NCBI RefSeq assembly: GCF_030272615.1 | Contig: NC_081412.1 | Span: 666,048,352 to 666,112,351 of the forward strand | Origin: Cryptomeria japonica | Lineage: Eukaryota > Streptophyta > Pinopsida > Cupressales > Cupressaceae | Length of the DNA stretch: 64,000 nt | Direction of reading: 5' to 3' | In this document: positions 47,256 through 58,890 of the stretch, piece after piece | Position numbering within the stretch: the first letter of the stretch is position 1 | Layout of the letters: each line of letters starts with the position of its first letter | The notes under the pieces: model-generated | Database searches by the model: none | The model's input: only the letters and a program-made list of their open reading frames with translations | Told to the model about the DNA's origin: nothing | Position numbers and translations under genes: made by a program

Positions 47256-47851
47256 TGTCTAAATAAGACAAATAAAAATATTAGACTCAGTTCATGTTAA
47301 GATGAAATTGCTTCCTAATGAATCTAGTTTAAGTTATAAGCATACGGGAATAGATTAATTATGGTTAAAACAAGCCTAAAACTAGTAGGGGACATTACAA
47401 AAGGGAGCTTTGGGAGACGTACCTAGATAGGAATCAAATTAATCTTCTTACAAATATGGTCTACTAGTTTTGATGTTATAATTTAGATTTATACAAAATA
47501 TTCTTTGAAATACTAGGCTCTAAAACAAACATTTGAAATAGATCTTAACATTTATTATACCTCCTGTTATAAAAGAAATTTTACCTAGGATAAGCAACAA
47601 ATACATATGTAACAATATAAAATAATTCCAATATTATGGAACTATTTATTGCTAGCAAAGAAGTGTAAGCTTAGAAATATAATTTGGTGCTTTAAAAATA
47701 CTCTTAGAAAACTTGACTCTATCTTCAAGCTAGTTCTTGGATGTTAGTATGCTATTTCTCTATTTATTTTATGGTAGTATTTAGAGTGTTGTTTATTTTA
47801 TGAGAGAATGTGAATCACTATTCATAAAATATGAATAAATAAAAAACTTGA

Positions 47852-48853
47852 CTAGAAAATCGGAGAGATAATAAGTAACATAGCCATTCTCTTTAATATG
47901 AATGCTTGCCCTTTCCCCTTTGATTGTGAGGAAGTGGAAGGTGAGGAATCCTCCATCTTGTAGGCATTAGGTAAATCAATGTTGTGCTTTTTGAGGATGT
48001 GAGTGAGCTCATCAATCTTCTTAGAATGGCAACAACACTCCTCATGACCAACCTTTTTACAATAGGCACAAGTAGGTCTCTCCTTCTTTGGTGAATTGTC
48101 CTTCTTGGAAGAGGATGAATCCCATTGTTGTGGAGAAGGTGGTGCTTTGTCCTTAGGCTTTGATTGGCCTTTCTTCTTGTTTGAGTTTTCCTTTCCTTGA
48201 TTTCCTTTGTTCCCTTGAGTTGCCACTAATGCTTGAGACTTAGAAGTCTTAAGAATGCCCATGCTTATCAACTTAGTTTGTTCCATCATCAACATGTCGA
48301 TGAAAGCATCAAATGCATGCATTGTGTAGCTTGAACCCATTGTCATCCTATGGGTTTGGAAACTAGAAACAATTGTTGCATATTCTTGTGGAAGCTTGCC
48401 CATCAAATTGAAGATCAATTGAGTATCCTTCTTATCAATGCCATAATCTTTGAGTTGCGCCTTCAACTCATTTTCCTTAGTGACATAATCTTGTGTTGTA
48501 TCAAAGTTCTTGGAATCTAACATGGTGAGATCACTATCAATTTTATATCCCCTAATCTCATCAACTTGACCATACAAGTCTTTAAACTTTTGCCGAGCAT
48601 TCTTAATTAAAGTACATTTCTCAATATGAAAGATGAGATCCTTTAATACATACTTTCATAAGGTACCAATTGCCATGATATTTTTAGTGATCCAATCCAA
48701 GTGACCATTTAGATCAGTCTTAGGATCAACGGGAGTAACAATAGTTCCATCAATGTAATGAGTTAACCATTTTTCCATTAGTTTACTCCGTGCATCAATT
48801 TTCCAAGTAGCATAATTATGTGGAGTTAAGAGAGGAAACTTAGGAGAACCCAT
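47852..48853 (-). pseudogene. Copia Gag with one in-frame TGA
   Basis: The ATG at 48853 opens MGSPKFPLLTPHNYATWKID, a typical copia Gag start. A single TGA at 48656-48658 (context TTA TGA AAG, probably from CGA) interrupts an otherwise continuous frame that resumes through MYGQVDEIRGYKIDSDLTML to a CAYCKKVGHEECCCH zinc knuckle, followed by KKIDELTHILKKHNIDLP. A lysine/serine-rich linker precedes the knuckle. About 333 residues in all. Confidence 0.85.
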
Positions 48854-48916
48854 AGTAGAAAAATGAAATAACACAAGAGAGAAAGAGAACAAGAGACACC
48901 CCCCAAATTCACTCAC

Positions 48917-50647
48917 AAAGTACCCTCCGCCTCCCCAAATTTTTTTTTAAAAATTGATGATTTTGACACTTTATATGTAGTGCGTGTACAATAGGCCACT
49001 TGCAAACAATGGAAAAATGGACTTCTGATTTTCTTTTATGACTGTCCCAATAGGCTTAGAACTACAATGAAAAATACCAAAAAAATAGATCTATGCAATA
49101 CAAGTGCCAAATTGGCCAAAAAAGACCATATGCTAAAAGTAAAATTTTCACTCAAAATATCTACAAACTGATAGAATATTATGAAATTAGACAAAAAATC
49201 ATGCACTTTAAAAAAAAATGGCACCTGAAAAGGAGTTCGTATGAGCTCGAATGGAGTCCTGGAAGTTGCAGAAACAGGGATTGGACAGGTACAGTAATCA
49301 AAAACTGAATTTTCTGAAAACTCTGTCCACCGAAATCATAGAATAACACCACCATGTTAAATTACACAAAAAATTATCCCATTTCAAACAAAATTGCATC
49401 CAAAAAGGAGCAAAAATGAGCAAAGATATGGCCATCCAAAGTTGAACTACAAAACTGAAAAGCTCAATGGGAGGGGGCTGATAAATTTTCAAAAAAATGA
49501 TGATGTCAGAAAAAAACAATGTTAAATTTGATGGTCGTATGACCGTCATAAAACCATCGCCTCTTTGTCTGTGTGGATGTCCATATTGTACGGACTGATG
49601 ATGTGGTCGAACCAGTGTATGACAAGTGGCAATACGGATATGACGTGGAAAAGATTGAGTGGGATGTCGTATGATGACTATGTATGGATGATGACATGGA
49701 TGTCGTGTGTGCTGCTGACTCGATTGTCTGTATAGACCAATGTGGTGTTGTGACTGGGATCTGCAATAGGTGCTCATTGAGTAGATAGTGCCACATGGAG
49801 AAGATGCGTTGAAGTGGCACCTGGGCGTGGAGGAAACCGTCGGGGGGTCACTGCGGTCGACGGAAGGTTCACAACAATGGTTGACGGTGGCCAGGATGGG
49901 GTGGAGCCCAACAGAGAAGACTGCGGGCAGAGATCGGGTTGCAATGCTTAGGTCGCGCAGAAGGAGGCGACGATGATGCAAGATCATCAGAAACGTGGTG
50001 CAAGTCACCGAAAACACAAAAAAGGTGTCGGTAGCAGGTGTTGGCACAACAAGAGATCGAGTAGGGCCGAGAAATAGTTGGAGCTCGGAGAAAAATCGTT
50101 GGAAGGAAGGGGTGGCAGCGGCCGAGGGCAGGACGAACGAGCGGTGGCGGCCGGAGAACGTGCAGGGTTGGGTTGTGGTCCATTGTACGAGCCGCTGCGA
50201 AAATAAAGCTTGCAGAAAATGTGGTTGGGTAGGGTACGGTGGGGGGGGACAAACCCCCCACGAAAACCAACAATTTTTTTTTTTGTTTTTGATAATTGAT
50301 TTTTGAAAAAAACTTTTACATATAAATTAAAAAACTACGAAAAATATAAAATATAGAATTTTTTTTTTTTTAAATTTCACAGAAAATATGATTTTTTTTT
50401 TTTTTGCAAAAATTGTACCATACAATCTAATAAGCTGATTTTTCCCTCCAAAGCCCAAAATTTGATTTTTACCCAATATAGGCGAAATTATAGTCAAAAT
50501 TCATGGAAATAGCTACCGGAAAGCAATGGTGAGGTCAAATTTGTTCTACGACACCTCTATAAGACTATGCTCCTCAAATCTACATCTTGACCTCCTTCAA
50601 GGACACAATAAAATCTCTCCAAAGGTCATGCAAAGGTGCTCCAACCA
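48917..50647. other. Leader of the gag-only copia remnant
   Basis: 1.7 kb between PBS and gag. 49500-50260 is GC-richer with overlapping open frames on both strands that look like shadows. Runs of T and A occur at 50274-50405. No recognised protein. Confidence 0.5.
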
Positions 50648-50658
50648 CTCTGATACCA

Positions 50659-51124
50659 TGTGAGATTATTCTTGAAGCAACCAAGATCAAAGAGACTAGT
50701 AGATAGCACAATGACAAGAATAAACTGTATTCCTATCAAGATGCAAAATAGATCAACTGGATCATCATTAATTGTCACATACAATGTAGATGAGCCTGCT
50801 TATAAAGGCAAGGCTAAGAGACAAGAGAGCACACAATGATGACATGTGGCTCAATGAGATGCAAGGGTAGGTAGGAGAAATAGTAAAATATTCTAAATGA
50901 GGTGGATCACCCACCGAAGGTGGATTTATCACTTCACAATAAGTGGATATGATAAAGTAATAACAAGATCACACCATAAAAGGTGGAGATTCTCTTACAT
51001 ACACTCCCAATGTATGCACATCTCCCTAAGTGCCTCATATGAAAACTACAATGTTATGCATGTACCTAAGTAAACTTAAATAAAGTGTAATTATATCCAA
51101 GATGAAAAAATAATTACACCAACA
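50659..51124 (-). repeat. LTR of the gag-only copia remnant
   Basis: 466 bp. The + strand starts TGTGAGATTATTC next to the PBS and ends TTACACCAACA. On the minus strand its first 45 bp contain the inverted pair GTGTAATTAT/ATAATTACAC. Confidence 0.7.
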
Positions 51125-52330
51125 GTTGGCATGTAGCACTATTCCGGTAATGCTCCAATGAAGATTGATGATGTCTGAGGTATGATATTTCTTAGGAGTT
51201 GTCATTGATGGCAACTCAATCTATTGATCTTATCCGATATGGAGTTTTGGATATTTGGATGTCTTGAGGAAGTCTTGAGTATGTTTTGGTATAAGTCTGT
51301 CGGTGATACTCTGTGTACAGTCTTGTTGAGAAGTTCTCATTTTTGGTGATGTGTTTTTGGTTTTAGTGATCTGAGTCGAGTTTTTTGAGTATGAGAAGAA
51401 GATTATCATGTAATCCTATCCTCTGATGTTGTTTCTTGAGCATGTTAGAAGGTTTGGTATCTGGTAGAGCAGCAAAACAAAGTTATCTTCACTATCAGTG
51501 GTGTAATATGTGGACAAGATTCCTTGAGGTGATTTCGGTGGTTTTTGGCAAGTTTGACGTAATTGGACCGACTTATGGAAAGCGTGTGATCATATGTCTT
51601 GGATCTGGAATATGGTTTTGTGGAGATTTGAGCCAACTTAAAGCTACACGTTTCATATTTTGATGTTTTGTGAAGAGGACTTGTGGGAGATCATTTTTGC
51701 TAGTGCGGATATATAAGATCGACTTTGATAACAATTTTTGGTGATGATATGATATGTGCGATGATTTTGGGAGCGATTGATCACAGTTTCACGTGCACAC
51801 CTTTAGCTTTGTTGATTTGGTAATCAGTAGCAAGGCAGAACATAGCAGTTTATCAAAATAGTAGCAGAGCAGAACAAAGCAGTTTATCAGAACAGTAGCA
51901 GTGGATGACCTTGTGTATAATCAGAACTGTTATTTGGCATAGTCAGATGCTTCTAATCAGTTCATCACTCATTGTAATAATTTTATAGCAGCCTGTAAGG
52001 CAGTGAGCCTTCCTCTGGGTTCTAGCCCTTTTTCAATTGAGCAGTGAGCTCTAGGCAGTGTGCCTAAATGTATGTGCATTCCCCTCATGTAATATTATTT
52101 TAGTACTGGCCATAGTATAATAATATTGTGGGTTTAAATCCCACCGTGGTTTTTCCCTTTCTGAGTTTCCACGTAAAAATATTGGTGTTATGGTTGTGTT
52201 TGTTTGCTTTGTGTTTTTGCATTTCAATTTCTTGCTTGTGCATCTGGTGGATAAAGAATCAGATTAACAAATTTATAAATACTGAAACACTGATTCACCC
52301 CCCCCCCCCCCCCCCCCCTCTTAGTGTTCA
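51125..52330 (+). repeat. Solo LTR-like sequence, copia Sirevirus-like end
   Basis: Ends with gtggtttttcccttt, gtttccacgtaaa and a C-run followed by TCTTAGTGTTCA. The same layout is seen in the element at 52373 and, inverted, at 62837. The left boundary abuts the LTR at 51124 and is uncertain; no target duplication could be read. Confidence 0.6.
52298..52318. repeat. C21 homopolymer near LTR end
   Basis: A pure C run just before TCTTAGTGTTCA, at the same place as the C-runs at 53498-53503 and 60020-60038. Confidence 0.85.
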
Positions 52331-52372
52331 TTGATTTCAACAGAGTTAAATGATTAATGAATAGGATTTTAT

Positions 52373-53518
52373 TGTTGGCATTTTGATGATGTTGTGATTG
52401 TCATTGATGGACACACACTTGTTTAATGATCACTTCTCTATGTATAAGCTATGCTCAACCGGTTTTTGTCCCAATCGGTATTATGTATTATAGTTTTTAG
52501 ACTATCAGTGTTTTGCAGAAGGTGTTTACCGGTCACTAACTGACTGAAGACCCAAAGCGGTATGAAGACCTCAAGCGGTTCGAGGATCTCAAGCGGAGCG
52601 AAGGAATAAAGTGGCAGTTATCATCTTTTCCAGTCTTCATTTTGACAACCGGTAATCGGTAAAATGTATGAACCGGTATTACTCTGTGATGAGTTACCAA
52701 CCGGTATTTTTGTGACGAGTTATCATCCACCGACACTTTGGCAGTGATTTTGTGTCGTGTTACCAAATGTGTCTAGATGCACTGAACCTAGGAACTTGCA
52801 ATGTAATCCTATTGGACCGACATGAAATCAGATTCCTTTATAAGGACATCATGTCTAGGGTTTTAGGTTGTTGATTAGATTTTTAGTGATCGATGAGGAT
52901 TTTTGTATGTGCGTTCATAGAAGAAGAAGATTAGGTTTGTGTGAAGAAATCGAGTGTGGAGATATTGAAGACTGAAGTAATGCAAAATGTGCATTAACAA
53001 TGAGCTATCATGGATCTAACCAAGCATATTGTGCTAGTATCTAGATCACTCACTTGTTGATTACTCACATCTTCGACAAGTTTGAAACCCTTAACCGGGT
53101 AGGCCCAGAAAAGCCTTTGTAAATCCTCTAACAAGGTGGTTCACAACTGTAGATTTGAAATCCTCTCACAAGGTAGTCTTTAACAGAACTTATCTCCTAA
53201 CAGAGATCTAGATTCCTAACAGGATCTATTCTGGTGAAGAACATTGTAAGACCTTAACCAGTCTGGTTTCTATTATGCAGATAGTTACTTGTGAGTTTTT
53301 GCTCACTGTGGTTTTTCCCATTTGGGTTTCCACGTCAAAACTTCTTGTGTTATGGTGATTGTGCTCTTGTGGGCGAATGCCTTATTTGCTGCTTGGTTTG
53401 CATTTGTTTTAACCGGTTTGTTAGTAAATCTGTTATACCGGTTGACTGCTAAACTGTTTAAGTGTTTGAGTTCAACAATTATTGGTATACTAATTCACCC
53501 CCCTCTTAGTATTCCTCA
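52373..53518 (+). repeat. 5' LTR of the pol-less element
   Basis: Starts TGTTGGCATTTTGATGATG and ends TTAGTATTCCTCA before the PBS. It contains a short repeat of the word ctcaagcgg (52553-52600) and a 6-base C-run near the end (53498-53503). Confidence 0.92.
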
Positions 53519-53520
53519 AT

Positions 53521-53533
53521 TGGTATCAAAGCC
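53521..53533 (+). other. Primer-binding site of the pol-less element
   Basis: TGGTATCAAAGCC, a one-base variant of the initiator-Met PBS, two bases inside the 5' LTR. Confidence 0.88.
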
Positions 53534-53556
53534 AACCTTTCTATAAGTTTAACGAC

Positions 53557-54849
53557 TTGGAAGGAGATATGGGGGAATACACTGTGAGGGAACTTACTCA
53601 TCGTCTCACTCAGACTGAGAAAGCCTTTGATGAACTCAAAGTCAAATATAAAGCTTCTCTGGCAAAAAGAAGAGAGCATGCTAAGAAACTGATGGAGCTT
53701 ATTGAAAACAGTTCTTCTGATGAAGCAGACATGGAAGCACTAGTTGAAGAAGTTGAAAAACTGAATGAGTCTAATGCCAACGTGAGAAGGGAACTGGAAT
53801 TACTGACTATCAGAATGTGTGAAGAACTTGAGAACCAGAGGAAAGCTGAAGACCTATTCAAAGACAAAGATCATGAGATCTCCAAGCTGAAGCAAGAAAT
53901 CAATGCCCTTACCACTCATCTCCAAGAGAGTAAAGTGGAAAAAGAAGAAATGCAAGGTGAACTAAACATGGCTATTTCTGAGAATGCAACCTTGAAGGAA
54001 TCCAATGCTTCTATTACCAAGGAACTCACTGAGACAAAGGAGATACTTGCCAAATTCAATAAGAGTGCTGCTAAGTTAGAGCAAAAGCTTGAATCAACAA
54101 AACCGGTAAAGAATACTAATGGACTTGGTTTCTCTAGGTATGAGGAAGGTGAGACCTCTGGAACAAAAGATGGAGCATCAAAGAAGCAACCAACATCAAA
54201 GGATAAAGGTAAGCAAAAGTTTAAACCTATTTTCTTTAATTGTCTCAAGGGAGGACATACTGCTAATGTGTGTAGAAATAAGGCCTACAATAATTTTCCT
54301 TATTTTCTAAACGATAAGCGTAGATCCAATAGATTCAATGGAAACTGTTATGCATGCAACAAGTTTGGGCATAGAGCATTTGAATGCAGGTCTGTTATGC
54401 GCAACACTAGGAGATATCCTCAAAGGAGTCAAGGAATTTTTCCTGAATCATCTGTGAACTGGAATCCAAACCGATATAATGCCTATGACCATCAATCAGG
54501 TGGTGGTGGCTATCAAGCGGCAACCTGTTGGAGAGCAACCTGTTTGATCTGCCATGGTAGTGGTCACACTGTTGCAACATGCAAAGGGAAGAATGGAAAC
54601 ATGAATAATGGACCATGGAGAGCACCCGGAATGGTATGCTATCATTGCAACAAACCGGGTCACACAGCTAGAATCTGCAAGATGAGAAAGAACATATTGG
54701 ATGATATACCGGTCACTCCGAAAGGGAAGATTGATGTTGAAACCGTTCAAGCAGGAATGAATAAAACATGGAAAAAGAAACTTGAAGAAGTGTCACAAGG
54801 TGAACCGATTTCTGCACCTAGTGTGAAAGTCTCTGAACCAGCAAACTGA
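53557..54849 (+). CDS. ORF1: gag-like protein with coiled coil and zinc knuckles
   Basis: 430 codons, uninterrupted, with ATG 24 bp after the PBS. Residues 1-175 are a strong coiled coil (heptads rich in E, K and L). The C-terminal half has four knuckles: a degenerate FNCLKGGHTANVC (its first cysteine replaced by phenylalanine, second at residue 229), then CYACNKFGHRAFEC (264), CLICHGSGHTVATC (329) and CYHCNKPGHTARIC (361). The usual copia Gag capsid core is absent, so it may package RNA through another element's Gag. Knuckle style is close to plant copia Gag. Confidence 0.8.
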   Translation: MEGDMGEYTVRELTHRLTQTEKAFDELKVKYKASLAKRREHAKKLMELIENSSSDEADMEALVEEVEKLNESNANVRRELELLTIRMCEELENQRKAEDLFKDKDHEISKLKQEINALTTHLQESKVEKEEMQGELNMAISENATLKESNASITKELTETKEILAKFNKSAAKLEQKLESTKPVKNTNGLGFSRYEEGETSGTKDGASKKQPTSKDKGKQKFKPIFFNCLKGGHTANVCRNKAYNNFPYFLNDKRRSNRFNGNCYACNKFGHRAFECRSVMRNTRRYPQRSQGIFPESSVNWNPNRYNAYDHQSGGGGYQAATCWRATCLICHGSGHTVATCKGKNGNMNNGPWRAPGMVCYHCNKPGHTARICKMRKNILDDIPVTPKGKIDVETVQAGMNKTWKKKLEEVSQGEPISAPSVKVSEPAN

Positions 54850-55297
54850 GCTTCAGAAAAGCTTAGGGGGAGCGAATCGGTGAAATGTTTCGAACCCCTG
54901 GTTTATATCGGTAAAAGACCTTAACCAGTATGTGTTACCTGTCAAACGACAGAAGACCAGAAATGGTAAAAGGCAAAATTAGGGTTTGAACCCTAGCGAT
55001 GGAGCATTTATTATGGTAGGTGAAGAATTCGTTTAAAAGGAATTTTCGAAGTCATTTTCACTTATCAATTTGCGAGTGAAGAAATTTTCAAGTGCAGAGC
55101 GACTAAAGGCAATTTGACTTGCGATTCAAAGTGAATTCAAATCTACCAGAAGAATTTTGAGGTATTTGCAACCTATCAGGGAAGAACACTAAGCGGTATT
55201 CAAGCAACCGAAGTGGTGTAGTGTGAGCTGCATTTGTCAAGCCCTAAATTTCAAAATTCTGAAGGTATTTCTTGAAATTTTGTTTATCTGTTAAATC

Positions 55298-58200
55298 ATG
55301 GCTTCTGCATCGCACTCCAGTTCTAGTGCACCTGTCGATTCAGCGGATTTTATCCAATGGAAGATCAAATATAATGCCCTATCCCAGATACCCGCTGGAG
55401 TCATAGTGGAAGATGATATTTTAGGGTACATTGACTGTAAATTGGAAGACCTAGGATCTCTAGTGATCCATTCCCAGCTAGGTTTGTTCTGTGAGGATGA
55501 CAAGAAGATCAAACTAGAATACAACATCCTGGAGAGGAAGAAACTTCACAATGCAGTTTACTTTCTTGAAGAATTCACAGAAGATCACATCTGCATCATC
55601 CTGAGCATAGTGCATGGTGACAAGATGTATCTCGAGAGGATACATGACATTACACTTGAAGCAATTCATGTCGTCACCGGTTTCTGCAACACTAGTGAGG
55701 TCCCTGCCCTAAGGAAAGTCATCAAGACTGAAATGACTAAGCTCACCGATGCTATGAGCGACCAACGGGGAATGACCGTCAACACCATCAAGGATGATTT
55801 GGTCAAGTACACTTGCATGGTGATTGGATACCAAACGTTTTATGCTAGCAGAATTAACTCTGTCTTTGTTGTTGCGGTAAATGCCGCCTACAGAATGATC
55901 AAGGAGGAAGCCTCATTAATTTTATCTATGCACCTGTATGCAGAAGTAACTTCTGATAAACTTGAAGTCCATCAAACAGGATAGTGCCCTAAGATTCAAA
56001 TTTGGACAACTTTTGGTAGGTCTGTTTTTCTACTTTCAAGGCTATTTCCCAGGAGTTGGTGATATTCAATGGTCTGTTGACCAACCAGTCACCAAACAAA
56101 TTAGGGAAAGTCGTCAAGCGGTGGGAACTGGATATCCCGATGTCTTGAATAAATATTTTGATGAATTCAAGAGGAAGATGAGCCAGAGGATGAGGATATC
56201 TAGAGATATTGTTAAGAAGTATGAAGAGGACATCTGCTTTACCATTAGAGTAGATGAGTGCATAATGGAGGCGGTTGAGCCCAGAAAGGAAAAAGTTGAA
56301 CCCATGGGATATGAGGTGATGTATGACATGTTAGATGGGTATGCCTCTACCCTACTTGCCTTGCCTCTTGATCCAAAGAAGAAGAGAACTGACACCTACT
56401 TGGAAAGGGTAATACCGGTTGAAGAACCTTTAGTGAAGAAGGGAAAGGCAGTGCCATTGGTATCGACACCGGTTACCTCAGCAAGTCCTAAAGTGACCAA
56501 GCGGTCACCTGCCAAAAAGAAATCGGAAGTTGCACCTGCTAAAGTATTTGAAAGGAAGCGAAAGACTAAAAGCAACTCACCGGAGTCTGAGGATACAAAA
56601 CCTGAAGTGTAGCCTAAGAAGACTAGGCAAACAAGGAAGAAGGCAAAAACAACCGACAATGAACCTGCATCGTCAGCATTGGTAAATATAGACATTTCCT
56701 CTTACAAACCATTGACACATTGTCAAAGGAATATCAAGAATGTTAGGAGAAAAGTGCTAAGTGATTTAATAGATCACTTTGATGATTTTAATGATAATGA
56801 AAAAGAGGAAGTTGAATAGGAAGTCATCCAATATCTATGTATTAATGATCACCGGATTCTTTATGCAATTCTTTAGATAACAAATGGCGCATTGCCATTG
56901 AAAAAGAACAGGAAATAAGAGAGGAAGTCTTTGCACAATATTTTCCTGATGTGTCAAATTCTGAGCTCTATGAAATCATGGATAAGAACAAAGGGCTCTT
57001 CTTCATAAGAAGAAGAAGACTCTGGATACTAGAAGGCATAATTGATTAAGCGAAAAAGGACACACATCTACATATAAAAATTGTTGTCCATACTTACCAA
57101 GTGTCTGAAGCCAACAAGAAGGCTGAACAGGAACCAGAAATCGGAAAACTAGATGAGGTATATGACAGTGAAGGAGAACCTATTACTGAACAGGTAGACA
57201 CGATTGATGTTGATGCTTTGGATGGTGAAGATGTCACTTCAGATGCAGCAAAGGAAAAGGCTGATAAAGAAAAAAAAGACAAAGAAAAACAGGATAAAGA
57301 AAAAGCAGAGAAGCAGAAGCTAGACAAGGAAAAGGATGACAAAGAGAAAGCGGAAAAAGAAGAAAAGAAAAAGAAAGATGAAGAGAAGAAGAAACAAGAT
57401 GAAGAGAAGAGGAAACAAGAAGAAGAGGAAAAGAGAAAAGAAGATGAGAAAAGGAAAGAGGAAGAAAAGAGAAAACAAGATGAAGAGAAGAGGAAACAAG
57501 AAGAAGAGAAGAAGAAAGAGTAGGAGAAGAAGGAAGAGGAGAAAAGGAAAGAAGAGGAGAAGAGGAAATAAGAGGAGAAGAGGAAAGCAGAGGAGGAAAA
57601 GAAACAAGAGGAGAAGCGGAAAGAAGAAGAAAGAAAGAAGGAGGAAGAGAAGAAAAAGCATGAAGCTAAGCAAAGGGAGAAAGAAGAGGAAAAGAAAAAA
57701 GCGGAAGAGAAGAAGGAAGCGGAAAAGAACAAGCAAGCGGAGACTCCAAAGGCTGCCGATGGTCAAGCCAAACCAACTAACATCACCAGTCCTATTGACC
57801 TCCAATTTGCAAATGAATCGGAGCTGCTCCAAAGCATAAAGCTTGCACAAGAATGACTGGAAGCATTAAGGAGGAAAAAGGAACAATATGTTATTCAAAC
57901 TGTGGTTGACACTCTCACCAGTTTGATTCCCGGTACTAACCTCCCCAATACCGATTCCTCTCTGGCCCAACTAAAGCTTTTATGTATAGTTGTAGGGGAC
58001 CAAGTACAATGCCTGGAAGAAGTTGTTGAAGGTAATGCACAGAAGAAGCATCAAAAGGCACTTAACACTGCCTTAGTAAAGAAACTGAATGAGCTCCAAT
58101 CTCAACTTCTGAAAGAGCAAAAGGATATAAGAGATGCTATGGATGAGGGAAAACTACTGCTGAGCAAAATTAGCCAAACCTGTCTATTTTGTGATGATGT

Positions 58201-58687
58201 GCTTGCCTAGAAGGATAAACTGCAATCCGATTTGCAGACATACATAAGAAACTTTAAGATGCCATATGACTCTTTCACTTCATATGGGCAAACTGTCCAC
58301 CGGTATCAACTTCAGTCTGCCAGGATAGAACTGGAGATTAGCAACCAGACTAGAGATTTGCAGGAACTTCAATTGGTTCTATTTCCCAGACTGCAAATAC
58401 TTCAGAAGTGCTTTCTCAATCTGGAAGCATTGACGGTAACTCAAGAAATGAGTACAATTGATGCCATGGAAGAGCAGGTATCACAGATGCAGATGGAAAG
58501 TGAGGTGGCTACCTCATTACTTGAGTCATGGTCTTTATCCATGAAGACTTTTATGCAGGATTTTAAATTGGTTTTTGATAAGTTTCACTCATTATTGGCA
58601 TACACATTTATAATTTTAATGATAATAAGAAACAAGGGTTATTCTGCAGTATTTTGTCATTGTTGGCAAAGGGGGAGTAGTACTTAA
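55298..58687 (+). pseudogene. ORF2: long charged protein of unknown function, broken
   Basis: Open stretches 55298-55984, 55962-56612, 57101-57523, 57902-58210 and 58232-58687 form one degraded frame of about 1100 residues. A shift near 55970 moves the frame, which returns before 57101. Stops lie at 56610, 57521, about 57569, 57854 and 58208. The N-terminal domain (DFIQWKIKYNALSQIPAGVI, YNILERKKLHNAVYFLEEF) is not recognised. A basic proline/lysine linker follows, then a lysine/glutamate-repeat rod (57251-57730) and a C-terminal coiled-coil region ending near WQRGSST. No retroviral enzyme motif is present. It could be an env-position accessory ORF or a captured host gene; no function assigned. 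Confidence 0.6.
57251..57735 (+). repeat. AAAGAAGAG-type codon repeat (Lys/Glu rod)
   Basis: An almost pure purine + strand of degenerate gaagagaagaggaaacaa units encodes a K/E/R/Q rod. The complementary strand gives a spurious Phe/Ser/Leu frame. Confidence 0.9.
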
Positions 58688-58890
58688 AATTTTGATGAAT
58701 GTTATGTATACTTCCATGTTTACCTCTTTAAGGGAGTAGTATACATTGTATTTTCTACAAAAGGGATGGTGTATATGCTTAGAGGGAGTAATTTTGATTA
58801 TGATAATTTTGATTATGACATGTTTTTGTTGTAAAACACTTAGATGTCAAAATTTTCCTAAGTGTTGCCATCAATGCCAAAGGGGGAGAT

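Larger units (their letters stand above)
43902..47850. other. Sequence downstream of DHFS, transposon debris
   Basis: Starts with the DHFS 3' untranslated region, whose end I cannot fix. 44985-45131 matches 4899-5075 inverted. 45550-46180 has low-complexity minus-strand frames of no recognised family. 46790-46900 (minus) has a gatatttatac TATA-like box in LTR-like context. No intact gene seen. Confidence 0.5.
47852..51124 (-). mobile_element. Gag-only copia remnant, minus strand
   Basis: Right to left: LTR (51124-50659), PBS (minus TGGTATCAGAG at 50658-50648), a 1.8-kb leader, then gag (48853-47852). No pol and no left LTR were found before 47850, so the copy is truncated on the left. Confidence 0.75.

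Noticed and set aside
49298-50273. Overlapping ORFs of 249 and 134 residues in the copia leader
   Set aside because: Overlap on the same and opposite strands, biased composition, no motifs; treated as leader sequence.
57094-57732. 212-residue Phe/Ser antisense frame
   Set aside because: Complement of the purine-rich Lys/Glu repeat; low-complexity shadow.
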